The notes: generated from the sequence alone by a model not told the origin. 64,000 bases of DNA from Luteibacter flocculans (GCF_023612255.1 NZ_CP063231.1:1036001-1100000), one strand, 5' to 3'. Counted from the first letter of the stretch, positions 17,104 to 26,532 are shown. Translations and numbers: made by a program.

Positions 17104-17536
17104 GGTGGGAGCCAGGCTGCTGGCGATGGGAACTTGCCTTGCTGCTACACCGCTTCGTTGGCTCATCGCCACCAGGGTGGCTCCCACCGGTGCTCCTGGC
17201 CTTTCGCCGCCATGGTGTGGCGATGGGGCCTGCCGGTGGGAGCCAGGCTGCTGGCGATGGGAACTTGCCTTGCTGCTACACCGCTTCGTTGGCTTATCGC
17301 CACCAGGGTGGCTCCCACCGGTGCTCTTGGCCTTTCGCCGCCATGGTGTGGCAATGGAGCCTGCCGGTGGGAGCCAGCCCGCTGGCGATCGGGGCTTGCC
17401 CTGCTGCTACACCGCTTCGTTGGCTTATCGCCGCCAGGGTGGCTCCCACCGGTGCTGTTGGCCTTTCGCCGCCATGGTGTGGCAATGGAGCCTGCCGGTG
17501 GGAGCCAGCCTGCTGGCGATGGAAGCTTGCCTCGAC
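17104..17536. repeat. Tandem array of 131-bp units, each carrying the 85-bp palindromic element
   Basis: Units begin at 17104, 17235, 17366 and 17497, exactly 131 bases apart; the fourth is cut off after about 40 bases. Each unit is an 85-bp element (GGTGGGAGCC ... GGCTCCCACC) plus a 46-bp spacer containing CTTTCGCCGCCATGGTGTGG. Units differ at only a few positions. The array fills the 462-base gap between the DUF423 gene and the Arc-type gene; no gene is supported within it, although it creates long spurious open frames. Confidence 0.92.
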
Positions 17537-17553
17537 GGCTGGCGATACGCGCA

Positions 17554-17739
17554 TCATTCGTCGGGATCGTCCACCGGATCGACCTTCTTCGATTTCAGAC
17601 GTCCGCTGCGGCGAAGCGCGTCGCGCAGTACGTATTCGATCTGCGCGTTGAGCGAGCGCAACTCGTCCTCGGACCATGCCTGCATGGCATCGAGGACGGC
17701 TGCGCTGATGCGCAAGGGGTAGGCTTTTTTCTCGGCCAC
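17554..17739 (-). CDS. Arc-type ribbon-helix-helix DNA-binding protein
   Basis: 61 residues. The N-terminal strand AEKKAYPLRI is followed by two helices, VLDAMQAWSEDELRSLNAQIEY and VLRDALRRSGRL, the layout of an Arc-like ribbon-helix-helix dimer, with a charged tail KSKKVDPVDDPDE. Start is GTG 17739, four bases after the end of the SPFH gene (stop at 17744-17746). It is therefore co-transcribed as the last gene of the transglutaminase / SPFH / Arc trio. It may be the regulator that binds the repeat at 18641-18667 in front of the SPFH gene; that is inference. Confidence 0.82.
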   Translation of the reverse strand: MAEKKAYPLRISAAVLDAMQAWSEDELRSLNAQIEYVLRDALRRSGRLKSKKVDPVDDPDE

Positions 17740-17743
17740 GCGT

Positions 17744-18610
17744 TCAGCTGTACAGTGTGCCGGCGTTGACGACGGGTTGCGTAGCGCGATCGCCGCATAG
17801 CACCACCAGCAGATTCGACACCATCGCGGCCTTGCGCTCTTCGTCGAGTTCCACCACGCCTTGCGCGCGCAGTTGATCCAGGGCCATGGCCACCATGCCG
17901 ACGGCGCCTTCCACGATGCGTTCGCGCGCCGCCACGATGGCATTCGCCTGCTGGCGTTGCAGCATCGCCTGGGCGATTTCCTGTGCGTAAGCAAGATGGC
18001 TGATACGCGATTCGATCACCTGCACACCGGCCTTCTGCAGACGCGCCTCGATTTCCTGACGCAGATGATTGTTCACTTCGTCGCCGTGGCTGCGTAGCGA
18101 CACCTTGCTGTCGTCATGGGCGTCATAGGCATAGCTCTGCGCCATCTGCCGGAGCGCCGATTCGCTCTGGATCTGCACGAAGTTCTCGTAGTCATCGACG
18201 CAGAAGACGGCTTCCGCGGTGTCCACCACCTGCCAGACCACGATGGCCGCGATCTCGATCGGATTGCCGTCGTTGTCGTTGACCTTCAGCCGGCTGCTTT
18301 CGAAGTTGCGCACGCGCAGGCTGACCGGTCGCCGTGTGTAGAACGGGTTGGTCCAGCGCAGGCCTTCCCGGCGTTCGGTACCGGCGTATTTACCGAACAA
18401 CTGCATCACCTGGCCCTGGTTCGGCTGGACCTGGAAAAAACCCTTGATGAGAAACGCAACGACCGGAATGAGCACGACGCCGCTGGCGGCGAAGGGGCTG
18501 CGTCCAAGCGTGCCGAGATAAAGCGCCGCGCTTGCGGCCAGCAGGATCAGGACAAGCAGCACGACGGCAGTAGGAATACCTGGCAATGATGCGGCGGGAC
18601 GTTCGTTCAT
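17744..18610 (-). CDS. SPFH (band 7) domain membrane protein
   Basis: 288 residues. Two hydrophobic segments ([19 protein letters not shown] and [16 protein letters not shown]) are followed by the SPFH domain ([40 protein letters not shown]) and a coiled-coil region ending in [20 protein letters not shown]. Such proteins form oligomeric cages at the inner membrane. The partner or cargo is unknown. ATG 18610 lies 64 bases after the end of the transglutaminase gene; that gap holds the operator-like repeat. The Arc-type gene follows directly. Confidence 0.9.
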   Translation of the reverse strand: MNERPAASLPGIPTAVVLLVLILLAASAALYLGTLGRSPFAASGVVLIPVVAFLIKGFFQVQPNQGQVMQLFGKYAGTERREGLRWTNPFYTRRPVSLRVRNFESSRLKVNDNDGNPIEIAAIVVWQVVDTAEAVFCVDDYENFVQIQSESALRQMAQSYAYDAHDDSKVSLRSHGDEVNNHLRQEIEARLQKAGVQVIESRISHLAYAQEIAQAMLQRQQANAIVAARERIVEGAVGMVAMALDQLRAQGVVELDEERKAAMVSNLLVVLCGDRATQPVVNAGTLYS

Positions 18611-18640
18611 GGCGATGTGACCCCTGGGTTGGCGGGGTCA

Positions 18641-18667
18641 TTTGATATCAAATCGATATCACTATCA
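18641..18667. promoter_or_regulatory. GATATC repeat site, operator-like, before the SPFH gene
   Basis: TTTGATATCAAA (18641-18652) is a perfect 12-base palindrome. GATATC recurs 11 bases on (18644 and 18655), so TGATATC (18643-18649) and GATATCA (18655-18661) form an inverted repeat with a five-base gap. A further TATCA follows at 18663. About one helical turn between half-sites suits two ribbon-helix-helix dimers side by side. Confidence 0.55.
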
Positions 18668-18674
18668 AGTACCG

Positions 18675-20168
18675 TCAGGGCGCGCCCCTTCCGCCGCCTG
18701 CCGGGGCACCGGCATCGCTCGGTCCTGGCAGGTCGATGAGGTTCGAACCGGGGATGGCGCGTTCGATCCGGATATTCCCCAACGCGTTCATGGCGGCGAA
18801 GAAGCGCCATGGTTCACCGGCGCCCGTACCGAGCGCGATATGGGTCGAATCGAAGCGACGCTGTGCAGAATCGAAACTGATCCAGCGATGGTCGATCCAT
18901 GCCTGGGTCCAGGCATGCGGCACGAACACCCGCGACGCGCCGCCCATCCGCTCGGCATACACGATGCCGGTGACGACGCGCGCAGGAATGCCGACGGCTC
19001 GGGCCAGGGCGGTCAGCAGTACCGCATGTTCCGTGCAGTCGCCACGCCGCGTCTGCAAGGTTTCCAGTGCCGAGGCGTAGCCGACGTCGAGGCCTTTGGC
19101 ATCGATGTAGTCGGAGAGGAAGGAGCGCAGGCGTCGCATCTTTTGCAGGTCGGTTTGCGCATCGCCGACCACGTGCTTGGCGAAGGCGACGAGATCCGGA
19201 TCGGCCGATTGCACCCAGGCGTTGGGCGCGGTGTCTTCCGGCAACGGACCGGGCTCGTCGCCGTGGCGCATGCCGAAACCGACGTCCACGACGTAGATAC
19301 CGTCGCCGAGGGGGCGGACCAACTGCTCATCGGTATTGATGAACGGGTTCGGCTGCGAACCGCGTACGGAGATCGTGTAGCGGACCGGTACCGAGCGCAG
19401 CGCGAGGACCATGGGACGCGGCGACGTCACCATAGCCGCGCGGAGCATATCGATGTCCTGGTCGGGCGCCTGCGCGCAGGCGGCGTCGCAGGCTGCCATC
19501 TCCAGACGGAAGCCGAGCAGCGGTGCGAGGCTGCGCTGGATGAAGCCCTCGTCGTCGACCCATACGTCCACGGCGCGATCGTCCGGTGCGTTCGCGATTG
19601 CCTGCCGGATATGGTGCAGGCGCACGCGGGCTCCGTCGGGCATGTCGACCATGTCGTCGCCCACCACTGTGACGTCCACGTCCGCCACCTGTTGCCTGAC
19701 CGAATCGAAGTTGCGCAGGCGGTAGGTCGTGCCCGGTTTGAAGCCGTGCTCCTTCATGACGAGGCGCTGGCCTTCCGCCAGCGTGGCGCCCGTGGGCCAG
19801 ATCAACAGGTTGATCTTCGACTGACCGCCAACGGTATTGGCAACCTGGAAGGTGCCGTCGGGGCGGACCTCGCCCGTGGCCAGATTCTCCTGCGTCGACA
19901 TGCGCGTGCTTGCGTAGAAACCGAGCGGCCTGCCGGCTGTCGACTCGGTCGAACGCAACTCCGTGCGCAGGGCGAGGGGCGTCTTGGCGCGGGTCATGCG
20001 GAAGTCGAGCACCTGCCGGGTGACGACCTGGTCCCCCTCCGCTTGCCGGTCGATACGCAGGCTGCCGACCTTGCGGCCGTCCAGAAGGACGGTCATCCAG
20101 CGCTCCTGGGCCAGGACGGCCGACGGAATCGCGCACAGTACGGCGAGGACGACAAGAAAGCGTCTCAT
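18675..20168 (-). CDS. Exported transglutaminase-like protein
   Basis: 497 residues: a signal peptide (RRFLVVLAVLCAIPSAVLAQ), a long beta-rich N-terminal part of about 330 residues, and a C-terminal transglutaminase-like core. The catalytic Cys is in QTRRGDCTEHAVLLTALARA, the His in RVFVPHAWTQAWIDHRWI and the Asp in the same stretch (SFDSAQR). Bacterial members act as proteases, peptide crosslinkers or amidases; here the substrate is unknown. ATG 20168 lies close to an AGTACGCTC leader. It is divergent from purT. Together with SPFH and Arc-type genes it forms a conserved-looking trio. Confidence 0.88.
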   Translation of the reverse strand: MRRFLVVLAVLCAIPSAVLAQERWMTVLLDGRKVGSLRIDRQAEGDQVVTRQVLDFRMTRAKTPLALRTELRSTESTAGRPLGFYASTRMSTQENLATGEVRPDGTFQVANTVGGQSKINLLIWPTGATLAEGQRLVMKEHGFKPGTTYRLRNFDSVRQQVADVDVTVVGDDMVDMPDGARVRLHHIRQAIANAPDDRAVDVWVDDEGFIQRSLAPLLGFRLEMAACDAACAQAPDQDIDMLRAAMVTSPRPMVLALRSVPVRYTISVRGSQPNPFINTDEQLVRPLGDGIYVVDVGFGMRHGDEPGPLPEDTAPNAWVQSADPDLVAFAKHVVGDAQTDLQKMRRLRSFLSDYIDAKGLDVGYASALETLQTRRGDCTEHAVLLTALARAVGIPARVVTGIVYAERMGGASRVFVPHAWTQAWIDHRWISFDSAQRRFDSTHIALGTGAGEPWRFFAAMNALGNIRIERAIPGSNLIDLPGPSDAGAPAGGGRGAP

Positions 20169-20235
20169 GAGCGTACTTCCGGATTTTGGGGACGCGACCA
20201 TCACACCACTTTGGCGCCCCCAGTCAAGTACTTCT

Positions 20236-20263
20236 TTGGTCAGGTGGGGCGTGCCTCTAGAAT
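20236..20263 (+). promoter_or_regulatory. Putative sigma-70 promoter of purT
   Basis: TTGGTC (20236-20241), 16 bases, then TAGAAT (20258-20263), about 30 bases before the purT ATG. Both boxes are good matches to a housekeeping promoter. Prediction only. Confidence 0.5.
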
Positions 20264-20292
20264 GACGTTCCCCCTTATTCCGGACCCCGCGC

Positions 20293-21474
20293 ATGAAGAC
20301 CTTCGGCACGCCGCATTCCCCTACCGCGCTCAAGGTGCTCCTGCTGGGCTCCGGCGAGCTGGGCAAGGAGGTGGCCATCGAGCTGCAGCGCTTTGCCGTG
20401 GAGGTCATCGCCGTCGATCGTTACGCGAACGCGCCCGCCATGCAGGTGGCGCATCGTAGCCACGTCATCGACATGCTCGACGGCGCTGCGCTGCGTGCGT
20501 TGATCGAACAGGAAAAGCCGGACCTCGTCGTGCCGGAGATCGAAGCGATCCACACCGCCACGCTGGTCGAGATGGAGAAGGACGGCCTGAAGGTCGTGCC
20601 GACCGCGAAGGCGGCGTGGCTGACCATGAATCGCGAAGGCATCCGTCGGCTCGCTGCCGAAGAGCTCGGGCTGCCCACGTCGCCGTACCGCTTCTGCGAC
20701 ACGCGCGAGGCGTTTCTCGATGCCGTGGCGGAGCTGGGTACGCCGTGCGTGGTGAAGCCGGTGATGAGCTCGTCCGGCAAGGGGCAGAGTGTCGTGCGTT
20801 CCGCCGCCGATGCGGATGCCGCCTGGGACTATGCGCAATCCGGCGGGCGCGCCGGCAAGGGCAGGGTGATCGTGGAGGGCTTCATCGACTTCGACTACGA
20901 GATCACTCTCCTCACCGTGCGCCACCGCAACGGTGTTTCGTTCTGCGCGCCGATCGGCCATCGCCAGGAAGACGGGGACTATCGCGAATCGTGGCAGCCG
21001 CAACCGATGAGCGACGCGGCGCGTGCCGCGGCCGAGAAGCAAGCCGACGTCATCACGTCGGCGCTCGGAGGCTGGGGCGTGTTCGGCGTCGAGTTCTTCG
21101 TGCGCGGCGACGAAGTGATCTTTTCCGAGGTCAGTCCGCGTCCGCACGATACCGGTCTGGTCACGCTCATCTCGCAGGATCTTTCGGAGTTCGCGCTGCA
21201 TGCGCGAGCCATCCTCGGGCTGCCCGTGCCGGAGATCCATGCGTTTGCGCCTGCCGCCTCCTGTGCCGTGCTGGTGGAGGGCGAAGGACTCGCACCGACC
21301 TACCACGGCGTGGCCGATGCGCTCGCCGAAACCGGCACGATGCTTCGCATCTTCGGCAAGCCGGAAGTGCGCGGTCGCCGACGCATGGCGGTGACGCTGG
21401 CGCGCGCGGCGACGGTCGAAGAGGCGCTGGAGAAGGCCAAGCGGGCGGCGAGCCGCATCCGAGTGGAACTCTAA
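20293..21474 (+). CDS. purT: Formate-dependent phosphoribosylglycinamide formyltransferase
   Basis: 393 residues, the usual PurT length, in the ATP-grasp fold. The N-terminal [19 protein letters not shown] and [19 protein letters not shown], the ATP-grasp lid [34 protein letters not shown] and the metal-site region [18 protein letters not shown] all match. It makes formylglycinamide ribonucleotide from GAR, formate and ATP in purine synthesis, avoiding the folate-dependent PurN route. It is divergent from the transglutaminase gene and has a visible promoter at 20236-20263. Confidence 0.97.
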   Translation: MKTFGTPHSPTALKVLLLGSGELGKEVAIELQRFAVEVIAVDRYANAPAMQVAHRSHVIDMLDGAALRALIEQEKPDLVVPEIEAIHTATLVEMEKDGLKVVPTAKAAWLTMNREGIRRLAAEELGLPTSPYRFCDTREAFLDAVAELGTPCVVKPVMSSSGKGQSVVRSAADADAAWDYAQSGGRAGKGRVIVEGFIDFDYEITLLTVRHRNGVSFCAPIGHRQEDGDYRESWQPQPMSDAARAAAEKQADVITSALGGWGVFGVEFFVRGDEVIFSEVSPRPHDTGLVTLISQDLSEFALHARAILGLPVPEIHAFAPAASCAVLVEGEGLAPTYHGVADALAETGTMLRIFGKPEVRGRRRMAVTLARAATVEEALEKAKRAASRIRVEL

Positions 21475-21549
21475 CGGCCAGGGGCGCTCTACAACGAGCG
21501 TTCACGCCCGAATGTTAAGCTCCCTCGCTCCTATGGACGATCGAATCTC

Positions 21550-23259
21550 ATGAGCGGACGCAGAGACAGCCACGACCGCGACGCGCGCGGTCGCACCGAA
21601 CCCACGCTCGGACGGCTCGACGACCTCGACAAGCCGGCGACGCCACCCGACGACGGCCTGCCGCACATCGTGGTCGACGCGCCGCGCCGTCCCACGGGTG
21701 CCCGACCGCCTGCGTCCCCGCGGGGGCCGCGCAAACGCGGTTGGCTGATTCCTCTGCTGGTGCTGGCGTTGATCGGCGTGCTCACCGGTCTCTGGTTGCA
21801 GCAGGATCGTTTGCGCAATCTGGTGCCCGCCACCGAGCTCAACGACACACTCGCGCAGGCCAATCGCGCGCTCGCCGACGGTCGTCTCGACGGCACCGCG
21901 GGCGACAGCGCGCGCGAACTGTTCGAGAAGGCGCGCGACCAGCAACCGGACAGCGACCAGGCGCGCGACGGCCTGCGTCGCGTGGGCCAGGCCGAAGTGG
22001 CGCGCGCCGACGCAGCCCTGGAAGCAGGACGCCTCGACGAAGCCGAGGCAGCGCTCAACGTCGCCCGCGAATTGCTCGGCGGTGGCAGCGATGTGGAACG
22101 GTTGAGCCAACGACTCTCTCAGGCGCGCAATCCGCAAGGTCGCACCGAATCCCTGATCGATCAGGCGCAGCAGGCCTTTGCGGCGGGCCATCTGGACGGC
22201 GACGACGGCGCGGGTGCGCTGTACCGCCGCGTGCTCGATGCGGACAAATCCAATGCGGTCGCGGCGCGCGGTCTCGACAAGGTCGGCGATGCGCTCGCCG
22301 CGCAGGCGCGCCAGGCCATCGCCTCCAACGACAAGGCCAAGGCCAATGCGCTGGTGGATCGCATCGCCATCCTGGTGCCCGGCTACGGCGATCTGCCTTC
22401 GCTCCGCGCGGCCCTGGCGGAAACGAGGAAGCAGGACGACCAGGCCGTCAACACGCTCATCCAGCAAGGCAACGATGCGATGCGCGAGGGGCGCTTCACG
22501 GGCGACGGCGACGACAACGCGCTGGCACGTTTCCGCGCGGCGCTCGCCGCCGATCCCGACAACGCCGAAGCGAAGGCGGGACTCGGGCGCGTAGCGCAGG
22601 CATTGATCGTCCAGGCCAATGCCGCGATCGACAGCGAAGACGACGATCAAGCGAATCGCCTGCTCGATCAGGCCGCGAAGCTCGCACCGAAGTCCGCCGA
22701 ATTGGCCGCCGCGCGAGCACGCATCGCTGGCGGTGAAACCAAGGCCCCTGCATCGAACGATGGTGTGCATGTGGCTGGCGACGACGCGGCGCCCGAAGCA
22801 TCGCTGGCCGTCAGCCCCGAACAGAAGGCGCGGGTTGCCGACCTCGTGCGTCGTGCGCAGGCGGCAGCGTCGCGTGGCGACATCATGGATCCGCCGGGCG
22901 ACAGCGCATACGACCTTTACCGCAATGCCTTGTCCATCGACGGCAACGATCCGGCCGCGCGTGCCGGTCTGCAGGGGCTCCCCACGCAGGTGGAAAAGCA
23001 GATGCAGCAGGCGGTCGCGAACGGCAACGTGCAGCGCGCGGAGAACCTCTTCGCGACGCTCGCCGATCTTGCGCCCGGCGACACCTCGCAAGCCGACATG
23101 CGCCATCGCCTCGGCAGTGCCTGGATCGACAACGCCCTGCAACGCGCGTCGCAAGGCGATCGGACGGGCGCGTTCCAGGCGCTCGATCATGCACGTCGCT
23201 ACGTGCCCAACGACCCGCGCCTGCAAAGCGCCTACGAACGTATTGCGACGGGTCGTTGA
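21550..23259 (+). CDS. Single-pass membrane protein built from TPR-like repeats
   Basis: 569 residues. A charged, proline-rich cytoplasmic head (1-63), one transmembrane helix (WLIPLLVLALIGVLTGLWL, about 64-82), then a helical periplasmic part. Four related blocks can be read, each with a G-rich loop followed by GDSA/GAGA, a helix and a GL: near residues 109 (ADGRLDGTAGDSARELFEKA), 213 (AGHLDGDDGAGALYRRVL), 312 (EGRFTGDGDDNALARFRAAL) and 441 (RGDIMDPPGDSAYDLYRNAL). I recognise no named family; TPR-type scaffolding is likely. Its TGA overlaps the TTG start of the next gene. Confidence 0.8.
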   Translation: MSGRRDSHDRDARGRTEPTLGRLDDLDKPATPPDDGLPHIVVDAPRRPTGARPPASPRGPRKRGWLIPLLVLALIGVLTGLWLQQDRLRNLVPATELNDTLAQANRALADGRLDGTAGDSARELFEKARDQQPDSDQARDGLRRVGQAEVARADAALEAGRLDEAEAALNVARELLGGGSDVERLSQRLSQARNPQGRTESLIDQAQQAFAAGHLDGDDGAGALYRRVLDADKSNAVAARGLDKVGDALAAQARQAIASNDKAKANALVDRIAILVPGYGDLPSLRAALAETRKQDDQAVNTLIQQGNDAMREGRFTGDGDDNALARFRAALAADPDNAEAKAGLGRVAQALIVQANAAIDSEDDDQANRLLDQAAKLAPKSAELAAARARIAGGETKAPASNDGVHVAGDDAAPEASLAVSPEQKARVADLVRRAQAAASRGDIMDPPGDSAYDLYRNALSIDGNDPAARAGLQGLPTQVEKQMQQAVANGNVQRAENLFATLADLAPGDTSQADMRHRLGSAWIDNALQRASQGDRTGAFQALDHARRYVPNDPRLQSAYERIATGR

Positions 23260-24104
23260 GCGAGCGGACGCCGATACTGGTCATCGGGGCATCCGGCCAG
23301 ATCGGCCGGTTCCTGCTGCCGCGACTGGATGATCTCGGGCTCGACTACCTCGCCGTGAGCCGCGACCCACCACCCGGCGATTCGCGCTGGATCTCAGGCG
23401 CCCTGCCGGACGCGATGCCGCCACTGCCGCCGTTGCGCGCCGTGATCTGCCTCGGTCCGCTGGATCACCTGGCGCCCTGGCTGTCGGCAACGCGGCTCGC
23501 GGGCACGCCGCACGTCATCGCAACCTCGTCGATGAGCGCCGAGACCAAGCGCGATTCCGAGGTTCCCGCCGAGCGCGATCTGTCCCGGCGATTGCGGGAT
23601 GCCGAAACCAAGACCGTCGCCACCTGCGCGTCGCGCGGCATGCCGTGGACGGTGTTTCGTCCTACGCTGATCTACGGCGCGGGTGTGGACAAGAGCCTGA
23701 CGCCGGTCGTGCACACTGCCCGCCGACGTCGGCTGTTCCCGCTCCCTGCAGGCCGTGGGCAACGCCAGCCGGTGCACGCGGAAGACATTGCGGCAGCGGT
23801 CGTGGCGGCGCTTTCGTCGCCCCTGGCGGCGCAGGGGCGGACCTTTCCCATCGGCGGCGGCGAGCGGATGAGCGCGGCGGAGATGTTCAGGCGTGTTCGG
23901 CGCAGCGCGGGCGTCTTCACGCTGCCCGTGCCCGTGCCTCGCTTGGCGCTGGACCTGGCCGGATGGCTGTCCCCGGCGTTGCGAGGGCCTATTCACCGCC
24001 TCGATAGCGACCTGATCGCCGACAATCGCGAACTGGAGCGGTGCCTGGGCGTCCATCCGCGCGCCTTCCAACCCACGCCAGAGACGTGGCTTACGCCACG
24101 TTGA
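23256..24104 (+). CDS. NAD-dependent epimerase/dehydratase (SDR-like) family protein
   Basis: 282 residues. A Rossmann motif GASGQIGRFLLPRL lies at the N-terminus, followed by CLGPLDHLAPWL and a nucleotide-sugar-like TVFRPTLIYGAGVDKSL. The usual YxxxK pair is not obvious, so this is an atypical member (compare YwnB/complex I NDUFA9-like sugar-nucleotide binding proteins). The substrate is unknown. It starts with TTG 23256 inside the stop of the TPR gene (TTGA), hence coupled expression. mrcB follows 97 bases later. Confidence 0.78.
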   Translation: MSERTPILVIGASGQIGRFLLPRLDDLGLDYLAVSRDPPPGDSRWISGALPDAMPPLPPLRAVICLGPLDHLAPWLSATRLAGTPHVIATSSMSAETKRDSEVPAERDLSRRLRDAETKTVATCASRGMPWTVFRPTLIYGAGVDKSLTPVVHTARRRRLFPLPAGRGQRQPVHAEDIAAAVVAALSSPLAAQGRTFPIGGGERMSAAEMFRRVRRSAGVFTLPVPVPRLALDLAGWLSPALRGPIHRLDSDLIADNRELERCLGVHPRAFQPTPETWLTPR

Positions 24105-24201
24105 GCCAAGCAGCCATCGCCTTGCCAGCATCCGTTCAGATCGGCGCCGGGCGACTGCCCCTATCATCCCCGCACGTATTCTTCCCCAGGACCTCCCCGC
24201 G

Positions 24202-26529
24202 TTGGCCTTCCTGAATCGCCTCGGCTCCCTTCTGCGCGCCAGCTGGCCCTGGCTGCGCATTCCCTTCTGGCTGCTGATGGGGCTGGTGTTCGGCTTCCTC
24301 CTGCCGTACACCCTGATCCTCAACGCACGCCTGCAGGATCGCTTCAACGATCTCGTCTTCGCGGTACCCACGCGCGTCTACGCGCGGCCGCTGCCGTTGG
24401 CGCAGGGTTTGCCGATGACCCCGGCCGCGTTGGAACTGGAACTGACCTTCGCCGGGTACACGACCGAAGGCGGCGGCAAGATCCAGGGCAGCTATTCGAA
24501 GAACGGATCGCGCTTCCTTATTGCGTCCCACGGCTACGCCGGTCCCGATGGCGGCGAGTTGCCGCATCGCATTCGAGTCGCGCTGTCCGACGGGCAGGTC
24601 GCCTCGGTCGTCGACGACACCAACGGCAATCCGATCAAGTCGATCCACCTCGATCCGGCGCGCATCGCCACCTTGTACGGCGCGCAGCAGGAAGAACGCC
24701 GCATCGTTCGCCTCGACAACGTACCGCCTCTGCTCGTGCAGGGTCTGCAAGGTGTCGAGGATCGCGATTTCAAGAATCACATCGGCCTTGATTTTTCGGC
24801 CATCGCGCGCGCCTCGTTCGCCAACCTCCGCGCGGGACACACGGTGCAGGGCGGCTCGACGCTCACCCAGCAGCTCGTGCGCAACCTGTTCCTCGATCGC
24901 AGCCAGAACATGCTGCGCAAGGTCAACGAGGCGATCCTTTCTCTGCTGATGGAGGCGCATTACTCGAAGGGGCGCATCCTCGAGGCGTATGTCAACGAGG
25001 TCTTCCTCGGTCAGCAAGGCAACCAGGCGGTCCATGGTTTCGCCGCAGGTGGCGAGTTCTTCTTCGGTCGTCGCCTGGAAGACCTTCGCCCGCAGGAGAT
25101 CGCTCTGCTGATCGGGTTGGTGAAGGGGCCGAGCTACTACGACCCACGCCGCTATCCCGATCGCGCGCTTGCCCGGCGCAATCTCGTGCTGCAGCAGTTC
25201 CACGACACCGGCCTGCTGGACGATGCGCAGACCAAGGCCGCGCAGGCGACGCCGCTCGGCATCGCGGCCAACGCCCAGTTGCCGCACAATCGCTTCCCGG
25301 CGTTCATGCAGTTGGTGCGCTCGCAGATCACCGCCGATTTCGACGAGGCGGCGCTGCGCGACGGTAGCCTGTCGATCTTCACGACCCTTGATCCGGCCGC
25401 GCAGCTCTATACCGAGCAGGCGATCCTCAGCACCATGAAGTCGCTCGGCAAGCGCGGGGCTGCCGCGCAGGCGGCCGCTGTCGTCACCGACACCAGCAAT
25501 GGCAGCGTGCTTGCCGTGGTGGGCTCACGCGATCCGGGCGACCAAGGCTTCAATCGCGCGCTCGACGCGCGCCGGCCCATCGGTTCGCTGGTGAAGCCCC
25601 TGGTCTACCTGGTGGCGCTCGCGCAGCCGTCGCGCTGGTCGCTGGCCTCGATCGTGGACGACACGCCGATCAACCTGCGTCAGCCGGACGGCAAGCCGTG
25701 GACGCCGCAGAACGACGATCGCCAGATCCACGGACAGGTGCCGATGCTCGACGCACTGGTCCATTCGTGGAATCTCGCCACGGTGAACCTGGGCCTCCAG
25801 GTGGGCGTGCCGCGCATCAAGGGCTTCCTTGAGTCGTTCGGGCTGGAAGACGTGAATCCGAGCCCGTCGCTACTGCTCGGTGCCATCGATCTCTCGCCGC
25901 TGCAGGTGGCCCAGTTGTACGAGTACATCGCCGCCGACGGTCATGCCTTGCCGCTGGTGGCGGTGCGCGGCGTGATGGACGCGAAGGGCCAGGCGATCAA
26001 ACGCTATGAAGTGAAGGGTGGCGACGGCGAGTATCAGACCGCCGCGCGCCTCACGACCTGGGCCATGCAGCAGGTGGTCAACGGCGGTACCGCTGCGGCC
26101 ATCGGCAATTCCGGGCTCTCGTGGCTGCATGCGGCCGGCAAGACGGGCACCAGCGATAGCCAGCGCGATAGCTGGTTCGCCGGATTCACCGGCGATCGCC
26201 TCGCCATCGTCTGGATGGGCCGCGACGACAACAAGCCCACGGGCCTCTACGGCGCCACCGGCAGCATGCGCGTCTGGCAGGAATTGTTCCGCAAGCTGCC
26301 GACGCGGCCGCTGTCCGCCGCGCCGGGCGAAGGGCTGGAAATGGCCTATGTGAATCCGCAGACCGGCAAGCGTACCGACCCCTCGTGTGAGGGCGCCCGA
26401 GCATTCCCGTTTGTCTCAGGCTACGTGCCGGACGCGGAAGAGGGCTGTTTCTGGCAGCGAATCAAAGGTATGTTCGGCGGCGACGCCGAGCCCGCCGCGC
26501 CGGCCGTACCCAGTAATCCTACGGATTGA
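24202..26529 (+). CDS. mrcB: Penicillin-binding protein 1B (bifunctional)
   Basis: 775 residues. One membrane helix (about 18-38), a UB2H-like domain, then the glycosyltransferase domain: GVEDRDFKNHIGLDFSAIAR (catalytic Glu) and GGSTLTQQLVRNLFL. The transpeptidase domain has the nucleophile Ser in RRPIGSLVKPLVYL (about 457-466), SWN in VHSWNLATVN and AGKTGTSDSQRDSWFAG (about 646). It polymerises and crosslinks peptidoglycan. The start is a TTG at 24202 with only a moderate ribosome site (CCAGGACC); no better ATG gives a full N-terminus. A lipoprotein gene follows after three bases. Confidence 0.95.
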   Translation: MAFLNRLGSLLRASWPWLRIPFWLLMGLVFGFLLPYTLILNARLQDRFNDLVFAVPTRVYARPLPLAQGLPMTPAALELELTFAGYTTEGGGKIQGSYSKNGSRFLIASHGYAGPDGGELPHRIRVALSDGQVASVVDDTNGNPIKSIHLDPARIATLYGAQQEERRIVRLDNVPPLLVQGLQGVEDRDFKNHIGLDFSAIARASFANLRAGHTVQGGSTLTQQLVRNLFLDRSQNMLRKVNEAILSLLMEAHYSKGRILEAYVNEVFLGQQGNQAVHGFAAGGEFFFGRRLEDLRPQEIALLIGLVKGPSYYDPRRYPDRALARRNLVLQQFHDTGLLDDAQTKAAQATPLGIAANAQLPHNRFPAFMQLVRSQITADFDEAALRDGSLSIFTTLDPAAQLYTEQAILSTMKSLGKRGAAAQAAAVVTDTSNGSVLAVVGSRDPGDQGFNRALDARRPIGSLVKPLVYLVALAQPSRWSLASIVDDTPINLRQPDGKPWTPQNDDRQIHGQVPMLDALVHSWNLATVNLGLQVGVPRIKGFLESFGLEDVNPSPSLLLGAIDLSPLQVAQLYEYIAADGHALPLVAVRGVMDAKGQAIKRYEVKGGDGEYQTAARLTTWAMQQVVNGGTAAAIGNSGLSWLHAAGKTGTSDSQRDSWFAGFTGDRLAIVWMGRDDNKPTGLYGATGSMRVWQELFRKLPTRPLSAAPGEGLEMAYVNPQTGKRTDPSCEGARAFPFVSGYVPDAEEGCFWQRIKGMFGGDAEPAAPAVPSNPTD

Positions 26530-26532
26530 CCC

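Noticed and set aside
17104-17536. Possible CRISPR array
   Set aside because: Units are 131 bases, including nearly identical spacers; CRISPR spacers would differ and repeats would be 24-40 bases.
16625-17722. Repetitive open frames across the 131-bp array (LAATPLRWL-type repeats)
   Set aside because: 131 is not a multiple of three, so each unit shifts the reading frame; these frames are a by-product of the palindromic repeat and no start or family is credible.
18725-18745. GGTTCGAACC, resembling a tRNA T-loop
   Set aside because: It lies inside the transglutaminase gene and no cloverleaf can be formed around it.
18642-20459. 605-codon plus-strand frame opposite the transglutaminase
   Set aside because: No family resemblance; the minus frame has the signal peptide and catalytic Cys/His region.
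21502-23226. 574-codon minus-strand frame opposite the TPR gene
   Set aside because: Shadow; the plus strand has a ribosome site, a transmembrane helix and regular repeats.
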